Source: Bacillota bacterium (GTDB taxonomy: Bacteria > Bacillota > Clostridia > Tissierellales > MES13). Taken from it: a DNA stretch of 64,000 bases. The DNA is taken from the NCBI GenBank assembly GCA_009711765.1, contig VEND01000029.1:1-64000 (forward strand). Direction: 5' to 3'. Within the stretch, counting starts at the first letter, position 1; each line of letters begins with the position of its first letter. Below the pieces are notes generated by a model. It saw nothing but the letters and a program-made list of their open reading frames with translations, made no database searches and had not been told where the DNA came from. A program made the translations under genes and the position numbers. Shown here piece by piece: positions 55,209 through 63,203 of this stretch.

Positions 55209-56579
55209 ATGGCAAATTCATCTAAAGATTCTACGACACAAGGAGGAACGTTAAATTTACTTAGTTGTGTAACAATTATTGTAGGTGGTATGGTAGGTAG
55301 TGCTATTTTTTCTCTTTCAGGATTGACAATGTATTATGCTGGACCAGCATCAGTTATTTCATGGATCATCGCTGGAATTATTTTATTAATGTATGGTTTA
55401 CAAGTTGCTGAACTTGCTACAATCTTTCCAAAGTCAGGTGGAGTATTTGTTTTTCCATCAAAGTCTCTTGGTAAAACAGAACTACAAGGTAAAATTTGGG
55501 GTTGGTTTTCAGCATGGGGTTATATTACAGCTAATATTGCTGGAATAGCTTTTTCAGCTATTTATGTTTCCATGTATCTAGGGGTAGGATTCCCTATATT
55601 TTCTAATTTACAGGTTCCATTAGCTGTTGGAGCGGTTATTGTATGTGGAATTTTAAATTTTTATAGAATTTCTGTAGCAGGTAAAGCAAATACAATTTTA
55701 TTAACTATCTTAGTTTTAACTATGTTAGTATTTGTTGCAGTAGGTTTATTCGGTGGAAAGTGGGACTTAAGTTTAATTACTCCGTTTTTTACTCAAGGAG
55801 CATTAGGAGCTTCAGGATTTGTTAGTGCAATACCTAATGCTATGGTTGCATATGGCTCAATAGTAGCTATTGCTTTCATGGTATCTGAAGTTAAAAATCC
55901 AAATAAAAATGTACCTAAATCAGCTATGATAGCTATGGGGATTGTTGGATTACTTTATGCGATAGTTATAATTACAACGACAGGATTAGTTTCTGCAAAG
56001 TTTTTAATAGAAAATCCAGGTATGAGGTTTATACCATTATATGCTGCAGCATTTACTAAGTTATCTATGTATCCATGGCTACCTAAAGTTATATCTATAT
56101 CAGCTGTGATGGCTCTTTTAACTACTATATTAGTATTAATTGCAATTACTTCTAGAGCTATCGAAGCTACAGCTTTAGGAGGATTTTTACCTAAGTCTTT
56201 AGGGAAAAAACATAAAAAAACTAAAGCTCCATTAAATGCTACTATCGTTGTAGTTGTTATTAGTTCTATTATCTCTTTATTTCCTCAATTAACTGAGCAG
56301 ATTGTTAACTTAGGTTCTTTATTTGCTGCTATTACTATTGTTATAAATTGTATATCCCTATTAGTAGCACGAAGAAAGTATGAGTATATAGAAGGTAATT
56401 ATCGTGCTCCAGGAGGGTCTGTTATACCAGTAATAACATTAGTTGTTATTGTTTTATCATATGTGCCTAGAATATTAGATGGTTCAGAAGTGATTTTATT
56501 TACAATTATTTGGTATGCTGTGGCAGGGATATTATTACTTTTTACTAAGGAGAAAGTAAAAAAGACAGTGGAAAATTAA
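55209..56579 (+). CDS. APC-superfamily amino acid/amine permease
   Basis: A 456-residue transporter with about 12 membrane segments. VGGMVGSAIFSLSGLTMYYA is the conserved first-helix substrate motif, and VAIAFMVSEVKNPNKNVPKS the region after helix 6. An APC permease beside Grd-type reductase genes suggests that an amino acid or an amine is the imported substrate. Its specificity is not readable from sequence. AAGGAGGG precedes the ATG. Confidence 0.88.
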   Translation: MANSSKDSTTQGGTLNLLSCVTIIVGGMVGSAIFSLSGLTMYYAGPASVISWIIAGIILLMYGLQVAELATIFPKSGGVFVFPSKSLGKTELQGKIWGWFSAWGYITANIAGIAFSAIYVSMYLGVGFPIFSNLQVPLAVGAVIVCGILNFYRISVAGKANTILLTILVLTMLVFVAVGLFGGKWDLSLITPFFTQGALGASGFVSAIPNAMVAYGSIVAIAFMVSEVKNPNKNVPKSAMIAMGIVGLLYAIVIITTTGLVSAKFLIENPGMRFIPLYAAAFTKLSMYPWLPKVISISAVMALLTTILVLIAITSRAIEATALGGFLPKSLGKKHKKTKAPLNATIVVVVISSIISLFPQLTEQIVNLGSLFAAITIVINCISLLVARRKYEYIEGNYRAPGGSVIPVITLVVIVLSYVPRILDGSEVILFTIIWYAVAGILLLFTKEKVKKTVEN

Positions 56580-56620
56580 AATTAAATTTTAGTATATAAA
56601 TCCTTATTAGAAGAAATAAG

Positions 56621-56650
56621 TAAGAGGGTAAATTACCCTCTTACTTTAAA
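56621..56650 (+). terminator. Palindromic hairpin between permease and ribF
   Basis: TAAGAGGGTAA (56621-56631) pairs with TTACCCTCTTA (56633-56643), then a short T-rich tract. It may be partial, so the genes from ribF onward could be expressed at a different level. Confidence 0.6.
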
Positions 56651-56687
56651 ATTAGTTTTCAATGGGGGAGTTAGGGGGTTTATAAAG

Positions 56688-57590
56688 GTGGAAGTTAAGA
56701 AATTAGAGGAATTTAAAGTTAAAAATAATTGTGTTTTATTTGGAAAGTTTGATGGGCTACATAGGGGGCATCGAAGTGCAATTGATTTATTAAAACAAGA
56801 AGAGCATGAAGGTTTAAATTCAGTTATGCTTTATGTAGAAACTGATGATATTGAAAGAATATATACGAAAGAAGAAAAACAAACTATTTTAGAGAAAATT
56901 AATCCAATGTATTATGTTGATGCTTCTCGATTTAATTTAAAAAATATGGAGGCTCAACAATTTATTGAAGAAATCCTTATAGATAAATTAGATGCAAAAA
57001 AAATAATAATTGGAGAAAGTTATAGATTCGGAAAAGATAGAAAAGGAAGTATTGATACATTAAAGAAATTATCTAAAAAGTTAGGGTTTGAAATAATTGA
57101 ATGTAAAACAAAGACTTATGATAATAAACCTATTACAAGCGAAAGAATTAAAGATGAGATAAGATCTGGAAATATTTTAGATGTAAATGAAATGCTAGGG
57201 GAACCATATTTTATTATAGGTGAAGTTTTACATGGGAAAGCATTAGGAAGGACAGTGGGTATGCCTACTGCTAATTTAAGCATACCTAAAGAAAAAATAG
57301 AACCTAAGCATGGAGTATATGCTACATTAACTAAGATTGATAATAAAACCTATAAGGGATTAACTAATATTGGACTTAGACCTTCTGTAGATAATTATAA
57401 TTATACGACTGTTGAAACATTTTTATTAGATTTTTCTAAAGATATCTATGGAGAAAAGATAAAGATTGAAATTCATGATTACATAAGAGGAGTAGTTAAG
57501 TTTAATAATTTAAGTGAGGTAAAGGCGCAAGTAGAAAAAGATATAGAAAGAATAGAGAACTGTTTTAAAAGGGGAATTGTTTATGGGTAA
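56688..57590 (+). CDS. ribF: RibF-type bifunctional riboflavin kinase/FAD synthetase
   Basis: A 300-residue protein with both domains. The N-terminal FMN adenylyltransferase domain has FGKFDGLHRGHRSA (compare GxFDGxHxGH) and later ITSERIKDEIRSGN. The C-terminal riboflavin kinase domain has GKALGRTVGMPTANL, GVYATL and TVETFLLDF. RibF is normally a housekeeping gene beside truB and rpsO. Here it sits in a catabolic operon directly upstream of, and overlapping, the selenoprotein gene, so it may be a second, dedicated copy. GTG start with AGGGGG nine bases upstream. Confidence 0.87.
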   Translation: MEVKKLEEFKVKNNCVLFGKFDGLHRGHRSAIDLLKQEEHEGLNSVMLYVETDDIERIYTKEEKQTILEKINPMYYVDASRFNLKNMEAQQFIEEILIDKLDAKKIIIGESYRFGKDRKGSIDTLKKLSKKLGFEIIECKTKTYDNKPITSERIKDEIRSGNILDVNEMLGEPYFIIGEVLHGKALGRTVGMPTANLSIPKEKIEPKHGVYATLTKIDNKTYKGLTNIGLRPSVDNYNYTTVETFLLDFSKDIYGEKIKIEIHDYIRGVVKFNNLSEVKAQVEKDIERIENCFKRGIVYG

Positions 57591-58917
57591 ACTAAAGGCA
57601 GTTTATTATATAAATCAGTTTTATGCTGGAATAGGTGGTGAAGAAAAGGCTGATATCGGTCTTATGACATTTGATGAAAAAAAAGGACCGGCTATAGGTA
57701 TAGAAAGATTTTGGCAGGGTGAAATGGAGATTGTAAAAGTAATTAGTTGTGGTGATAACTTTATAAATAATGAAGACAAATTTAAAAGTATTTTACCTAA
57801 GATAAAAAAGATACTAAAAAAGGTTAATCCAGACGTGTTTATTGCAGGGCCAGCTTTTAATGCTGGAAGATATGGAGTTGCTTGTGCTAAGTTATGTGAT
57901 TATGTAAAAAGAGAATTAGGAATTGAAAGTGTAACGTCTATGTATTATGAAAATCCAGCTGTAAAGATGTATGTAAAAAATAATTATATAGTAGAAAGTG
58001 CTGAAACATCTAGAGGGATGAAAAAGGTGTTACCAATTCTTTCGAACCTATCATTAAAATTAGCAAAGAAAGAGAATATTGGCCCTGCGAGATTAGAAGG
58101 GTATCTACCCACAGGATATAGATATAATGAGTATCATGATAAAACTGGGGCTAAAAGAACAGTGGAGATATTACTTAAGAAATTAAATAACGAAAACTAT
58201 AAAACAGAAGTTCCTTTAAGAGGTTTAGAAAAGGTTTCTCCTTCTAAACCTTTTAAGGATATTGAAAATGCCAAAGTAGCTTTAATTACTACTGGTGGAT
58301 TAGTACCTAAGGGAAATCCAGATAAATTAAAACAGGCTTTTTCAGTTACCTATGGTAAATATAATATTGGTAATCTTGATTCTATAAAAAAGGATGAATA
58401 CGAATCAATTCATGGAGGATATGATACTACCATTGTAAATCAAGATCCTAATAGATTAGTTCCCTTAGATGAGTTGAGGAATTTAGAAAAAGAAGGGAAA
58501 ATTAGAGAAATACATGGAAAGTTTTTTACTACATGTGGAATTGGTACAAACGTCGAAAATAGCAAACAGATAGGAAGAAAAATTGTTAAAGATTTAGAAA
58601 AAGAAAATGTAGATATTGCTATACTTACTTCAACCTGAGGCACTTGTACTCGTTGCGTTGCAACGATTTCAAAAGAATTAGATAAAGAAAATATACCGAA
58701 TGCTGTAATTACAGCCTTTACATCCATAGCTTACAATGTTGGAACTAATAGGATAATATATGGAGGGAATTTCACTAACCCTGCAGGAAACCCAAACTTA
58801 CCTCTTGATAGAGAAAAATATTATAGAAGGAATATACTATTAAAAGCTTTAGAGGCGATAGCTACTAAAATAACTGAGCCAACAATCTTTAAAGTTGATG
58901 AGAGTAAGGAGGTTTAA
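57583..58917 (+). CDS. GrdB-like selenoprotein (glycine/betaine/sarcosine reductase family component B), UGA read as selenocysteine
   Basis: A 444-residue protein in which codon 352 is TGA (58636-58638). The frame continues without break to TAA at 58915. The residues around it, TSTUGTCTRC, are the hallmark of GrdB, and the Sec position matches that family. Upstream, YYINQFYAGIGGEEKADIG, AGPAFNAGRYGVAC, and TTGGLVPKGNPD are also as in GrdB. A hairpin lies just after the UGA. Component B takes a substrate as a Schiff base and passes a carboxymethyl-type group to GrdA. I choose ATG 57583 rather than TTG 57577, with AAAAGGGG upstream. It overlaps ribF by eight bases. Confidence 0.92.
58636..58666 (+). 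promoter_or_regulatory. Selenocysteine UGA codon and bacterial SECIS-type hairpin
   Basis: TGA at 58636-58638 is followed after 11 bases by a seven-base-pair stem (58650-58656 with 58660-58666, TCGTTGC with GCAACGA) and a GTT loop. This position and size suit a bacterial SECIS recognised by SelB. The stem stands out in this AT-rich sequence. Confidence 0.75.
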
Positions 58918-58919
58918 GT

Positions 58920-60230
58920 ATGAAATTAAAAAGGCAATATTTTGATGTAAAGGATGTAGTTTGGGATAGTAAGTTAGAATATAAAGATGAAGTTCTATAT
59001 TTAAATAAGGAAGAAATCTTAAAGAAAATTAGACCTTTAATGAAAAATGTAACAAATGTAGACTTAGAAATAGTTAAACCTGGTGAAGATGCAAGGATTA
59101 TTCATGTATTAGATACTATTCAACCAATGGTTAAAATAGAGGGAAGTGGAAAACAATATTCAGGATTTTTTAGTCATCCTAAAACTATAGGTGAAGGAAT
59201 AACAAATGTATTAAGAGGCTTTAGTATTATGGAAAGTGCTCCGCTACCTTGGGATGATGGTAGCGCTAGCAGTGGTCTATTATATCCAAGGGATGCAATT
59301 ATAGATATGACTGGACCAATTAAAGGATTTACACCCTTTTCAGAGACTATAAATTTAGTAATAACTTATGAATTAGTTGATGGAAAGTCTTCTGAGGAGT
59401 ATGACAATGATATAAGACTTTGTGGACTAAAGATATCTGAGATATTAGCAAAACTTACAGTTAAAAATACTCCAAATGAAGAAGAAACCTTTTCTATAGA
59501 TGAGATTAATCCTGATTTACCGAATGTAGTATTAGTATGGCAATGTCAAAATCAAGGAGTTTATTCAAATACATATTTGTATGGTCATAGTATAGATAAT
59601 TTAGTTCCAACACTATTACATCCTAATGAAATGTTAGATGGTTGTATAGTAAGTGGTAATTATGTATGGCCTGCATTTAAGGTTCCAACATATTTACATG
59701 TGAACCATCCTATTTTATTAGAATTATATAAACAACATGGAAAGACTATTAACTTTAAGGGAGTGATATTTAGTAGAAGTCACAATCCTACAAATTGGCA
59801 TAAAGAAAGATCTGCTAACTTCTGTGTAAAAATATCTAAATACTTAGATGCAGATGGTTTGATAATGGCTTGGGAAGGAGGAGGAAATGCCGCAGTAGAT
59901 GGCATGTTAACTATACAACAAGCAGAGAATATAGGTATAAAAACATCTACTATAACTTTTGAATTTGGAGGAAAAGATGGAACAGAAGGTGTATTATTAG
60001 TTGATGATGTAGCTGAAGCAGATGCTGTAATTAGTGGAGGCAGTATTGAAAAGACTTATGAGTTACCTAATGTAAAAAGAGTAATTGGTGGTAAGTATTT
60101 AAGATTAAATAAGGAATCTGGAGGATATTTCCCACCTTCAAATAAGAGTATTACATTTGATACAACTACTCAATTTTACTGTTCAGGAAATCAGTCTGGA
60201 CATAGTAAGTTATTTGGAGAATCATATTAG
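58920..60230 (+). CDS. GrdE-like protein lacking the pyruvoyl-forming cysteine
   Basis: A 436-residue homologue of GrdE, the proprotein subunit of component B. Shared segments include GSGKQYSGFFSHP, LVPTLLHPNEMLDG and LELYKQHGKTINFKGVIF. In GrdE the chain cleaves itself at Cys in the SGNCV motif to create a pyruvoyl group that binds the amine. Here the motif is SGNYV, with Tyr248 (codon 59661-59663). Flanking residues differ too, so this is divergence and not a single sequencing error. A Cys occurs six residues earlier (DGCIVSGN). The RBS TAAGGAGGT lies inside the end of the selenoprotein gene. Without a pyruvoyl group the substrate chemistry must differ. Confidence 0.88.
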   Translation: MKLKRQYFDVKDVVWDSKLEYKDEVLYLNKEEILKKIRPLMKNVTNVDLEIVKPGEDARIIHVLDTIQPMVKIEGSGKQYSGFFSHPKTIGEGITNVLRGFSIMESAPLPWDDGSASSGLLYPRDAIIDMTGPIKGFTPFSETINLVITYELVDGKSSEEYDNDIRLCGLKISEILAKLTVKNTPNEEETFSIDEINPDLPNVVLVWQCQNQGVYSNTYLYGHSIDNLVPTLLHPNEMLDGCIVSGNYVWPAFKVPTYLHVNHPILLELYKQHGKTINFKGVIFSRSHNPTNWHKERSANFCVKISKYLDADGLIMAWEGGGNAAVDGMLTIQQAENIGIKTSTITFEFGGKDGTEGVLLVDDVAEADAVISGGSIEKTYELPNVKRVIGGKYLRLNKESGGYFPPSNKSITFDTTTQFYCSGNQSGHSKLFGESY

Positions 60231-60261
60231 GTTTTAGTTAGTTTTAATAAGGGGGAGAGCT

Positions 60262-61758
60262 ATGATAGATCCTTATAAGTATGTTAATAACAAACCTTAT
60301 AAACTTTATATTAATGGAGAATTTATAACACCTAAATCAGGGAAAACTATGGATGTTATAAATCCAGTTAATAATAAGAGTTTTGCAAGGGTATATAAAG
60401 GTGGAGAAAAAGAAGTAAAAAAAGCAATAAAAGCAGCAAGAAAAGCTTATGACAATGGACCTTGGGGGAAAATGACTAATCTACAAAGAAGTAAGTTACT
60501 TTTAAAGTTTAGAGATAAGTTATCAGAAAGGCGAGAAGAACTTGCATGTCTTGAAGCTTTAGATTGTGGAAAACTTTATACAAGTACATTTTACTATGAA
60601 CTTCCTCAAAGTATAGATGCATTTGAATACTATGCAGGGAAAGCTAGATGTCTAGAAGGGAAAGTAGTACCTGTGGATGGTGGTGGGAATTATCTTAACT
60701 ATGTAACATGGAATCCTTGTGGAGTAGTAGCAGAAATTCTTCCATGGAATGGTCCATTAATGATGGGGTGTCAAAAGATTTCAGCTATATTAGCGGCTGG
60801 TAATACTGTAATTGTAAAGCCTTCATCTTGGGCTTCATTAAGTTTATTGGCACTAGCATCTATATTTGATGAAGTAGGATTTCCACCTGGAGTAGTTAAT
60901 ATAATAACAGGTTCTGGATCTTTAGTTGGAGATATGCTTGTAAAGAGTAAAAATGTAGATATGGTATCTTTAACTGGTGGAACTGAGACTGGAAAGAAAA
61001 TAATAGAATCATCTGCTAAAAGCGTAAAGAATATAGCTTTAGAACTTGGTGGAAAAAGTCCAAATATTATATTTGAAGATGTCAATTTAGAAAATGCTTG
61101 TAAATGGGCATTGTTTGGATTTACTTTAAATTCAGGGCAAGTATGTGTATCAGGTACTAGAATAATAGTTCAAGAATCTATATATGATGATTTTATAATT
61201 CAATTAAATAAACTTTGTAAAAATTTCAAATTAGGTGACGGATTTGATTATGAAAAAGGAGTAAATTTTGGCCCGTTAATTTCTAAAGAACATTGTAATA
61301 CTGTATTGAATTATATTGAAAAAGGAATAAGTGAAGGAGCTAGACTTGTAACTGGAGGGAAAAAACTTGAAGGGGAACTTTCTAATGGGAATTTTATATC
61401 TCCAACAATCTTTGCTGATGTAACTTCTCATATGACAATTTTTCAAGAAGAAATATTTGGTCCAGTTGTATGTATATCTAAATTTAAAACTGAAGAAGAA
61501 GCAATTAAGTTAGCTAATGGAGTAAATTATGGATTGGCAGGTGCAGTATTTACAAATAATATTAAGCGTGGACACAGAGTAGCTGAAAAAATAAAAGCCG
61601 GTCAAGTGTATATAAACACATATTTTAGTAAAGGAATGGTTGAATCAGCAGGAACAGGATGGAAACAAAGTGGATTAGGAGTTGCTGGTATTCATAAATA
61701 TATGCACTCTAAAACAACTTTTGTTGAATTAGATGATAATGTTAACCCACCACTGTAA
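60262..61758 (+). CDS. Aldehyde dehydrogenase (NAD(P)-dependent, ALDH superfamily)
   Basis: A 498-residue enzyme of normal length. It has NPVNNKSFARVYKGGEKEVK at the N-terminus, the coenzyme segment PWNGPLMMGCQKISAILAAG, VSLTGGTETGKKI, the catalytic Glu in ALELGGKSPN and the catalytic Cys in NSGQVCVSG. It resembles betaine-aldehyde and related dehydrogenases. It ends the operon and may oxidise an aldehyde produced in the pathway. Confidence 0.9.
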   Translation: MIDPYKYVNNKPYKLYINGEFITPKSGKTMDVINPVNNKSFARVYKGGEKEVKKAIKAARKAYDNGPWGKMTNLQRSKLLLKFRDKLSERREELACLEALDCGKLYTSTFYYELPQSIDAFEYYAGKARCLEGKVVPVDGGGNYLNYVTWNPCGVVAEILPWNGPLMMGCQKISAILAAGNTVIVKPSSWASLSLLALASIFDEVGFPPGVVNIITGSGSLVGDMLVKSKNVDMVSLTGGTETGKKIIESSAKSVKNIALELGGKSPNIIFEDVNLENACKWALFGFTLNSGQVCVSGTRIIVQESIYDDFIIQLNKLCKNFKLGDGFDYEKGVNFGPLISKEHCNTVLNYIEKGISEGARLVTGGKKLEGELSNGNFISPTIFADVTSHMTIFQEEIFGPVVCISKFKTEEEAIKLANGVNYGLAGAVFTNNIKRGHRVAEKIKAGQVYINTYFSKGMVESAGTGWKQSGLGVAGIHKYMHSKTTFVELDDNVNPPL

Positions 61759-61814
61759 GCTATGACAATATATAAATCTTATAAAAACAGAAAACTAATT
61801 ATAGTAATATACTC

Positions 61815-61850
61815 AATAGCAGTCATCTTTTAGATGACTGCTATTTTCAA
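61815..61850 (+). terminator. Terminator of the selenoprotein operon
   Basis: A 14-base-pair perfect stem (61815-61828 with 61832-61845) with a three-base loop, followed by T-rich sequence. Confidence 0.88.
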
Positions 61851-62447
61851 TCTGTTTATAAAACTAGTATTACAATTATATTAGTTTTATAAGCTAAACA
61901 ATGAAGTAATAGATATTGTTGTGTTGTGGAAACTGTGGAGAAAGTTACTCCTAAATCAGAGCTTGATGTGGATAGTTTTAATCATATAATAAAAAATGCT
62001 TATTTTCTTACTTATTTAATACATGTACCTTGTAGAGTAAAAACTTAATTCAATTAAGGATTAAGCTTTAAATAACTAAACAAAAAAGTTTATACTTATG
62101 CTCTAAGGTCTTTTTGTTTATGATAATTTAGTATTACAAGCATTGTTAATATAATTGGTAATTCATATAGAACTGGTGCCGCATTATCAAAAATACCTAA
62201 TGAGGAAATTAGTAGTTAAACTGTACATAAAATATTGGCACAATTGTACAAAATAATCTTGACATTAGTAGTAATGATTATTTCCTAAAGACTATTGAAA
62301 AAGGATTTATTTATGGAGATGGTATGATTGATTTTGAATTTAAATGTGGCATTACAAGGAGTATACAAGCTTTTATACGAAAATCCCCTAAGAAGAAAAG
62401 ACAAAAGAAATAAGTCAAGAAGTTAATATAGATAGTAAAAAAGTAAT
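61851..62447 (+). other. Decayed intergenic stretch
   Basis: No intact gene. Short open frames occur (for example about 61918-62047, VETVEKVTPKSELDVDSF) but have no starts, RBS or recognisable family. A peptidase-like relic lies in the right part (separate entry). It forms the border between the AT-rich chromosome and the less AT-rich genes at the right edge. Confidence 0.55.
62270..62413 (+). pseudogene. Possible relic of a P1/DmpA-type (S58) peptidase
   Basis: A frame without a start reads KTIEKGFIYGDGMIDFEFK then CGITRS. It resembles the conserved GxGTGMxxFxFKGGIGTxSR region of DmpA/P1 peptidases, with the catalytic region changed. The match is short, so the family is uncertain. Confidence 0.3.
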
Positions 62448-62505
62448 AAGAAACCCTTTAGTTGGAAGATAGTAATTATCAAGCAACTAGGTGGGTTTCT
62501 TTTAG
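62448..62505. terminator. Long hairpin terminator, usable in both directions
   Basis: AAGAAACCC (62448-62456) pairs with GGGTTTCTT (62493-62501), and an inner arm TAGTTG (62459-62464) pairs with CAACTA (62484-62489). T runs follow on the plus strand, and on the minus strand shortly after. It touches the stop codon of the PIN-like gene. Confidence 0.7.
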
Positions 62506-63203
62506 TTCAAGTATTCCTTATATAGATTGGTCATTTGAGTTATAAATTTTCCCCATTCAGGGTTTGTTTTCTTTTCAAAATTTGTTATATAGTATTGGTA
62601 CTTATAAAGCATTCTAAGTGATTTTTTATCACCAAGGTCTTTTGCACAGAGATAGTAGATGAGCTCATACATCTTAATAGCTTGAACATTGTCAAGGCCT
62701 GTGGACCACTCTGCAGCTTTCTCTATTAGCTGTATTGCATTGTTATCATGAGCAGCAAAGTATAAAAGATTCTTAACTGCAATGTATGATAGTGATTTTA
62801 CTTCACCACGGTCATCTTTATTATCAATCATTGGTTCGTAGTTAGTATGTGGATATATCTTTGCTTCAATTGAATTACGAAGACCTTTTTCAATAGCTGT
62901 TAGAGAAGAATCTTTATGGATAATAATAGCAGGGGGATTCTTCTCTAACAAATCCTCAATATATTCCTGAATTGATGAAAGGATCAGTTCTTCATAAACC
63001 GCCTCATGTATAGCGAGCTTGGGAAAAGTTGAAAAAATAGGGTCAAGCCACACTTTCTTAAAGAGGGGAAAATCAAAACTTCTCTTAGTATATCTGCTGC
63101 GGTCTGGGGGAATCAAAAAGTTTGCATCCAGAGTAATGATTTGAGTAGGGTCCTTAAATATACTAATTAGGGAAGGATTTTGGGTGTTAATGTTAATTTT
63201 CAT
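62502..63203 (-). CDS. PIN-like domain protein paired with ImmA/IrrE-type peptidase
   Basis: A 233-residue protein. ITLDANFLIPP near the N-terminus, an ELILSSIQEYIEDLL segment and DDRGEVKSLSYIAVKNLLYF give the pattern of acidic residues seen in PIN-like nucleases. The C-terminal 70 residues are helical and unknown. I choose the ATG at 63203, with GGAGGGG well placed; the longer frame to 63230 begins inside that site. It overlaps the peptidase gene by 11 bases. Codon use looks less AT-biased than in the rest of the window. A toxin or defence nuclease role is inference. Confidence 0.65.
   Translation of the reverse strand: MKININTQNPSLISIFKDPTQIITLDANFLIPPDRSRYTKRSFDFPLFKKVWLDPIFSTFPKLAIHEAVYEELILSSIQEYIEDLLEKNPPAIIIHKDSSLTAIEKGLRNSIEAKIYPHTNYEPMIDNKDDRGEVKSLSYIAVKNLLYFAAHDNNAIQLIEKAAEWSTGLDNVQAIKMYELIYYLCAKDLGDKKSLRMLYKYQYYITNFEKKTNPEWGKFITQMTNLYKEYLN

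Noticed and set aside
57577-58638. Reading the GrdB-like gene as a truncated 353-residue protein
   Set aside because: GrdB-like sequence continues in frame past the TGA with the hallmark Sec motif and a hairpin, so the TGA is a Sec codon and not a stop.
59661-59663. Tyr codon TAT in the GrdE-like gene as a sequencing error for Cys TGT
   Set aside because: The residues following it also differ from GrdE, so the site has diverged as a whole.
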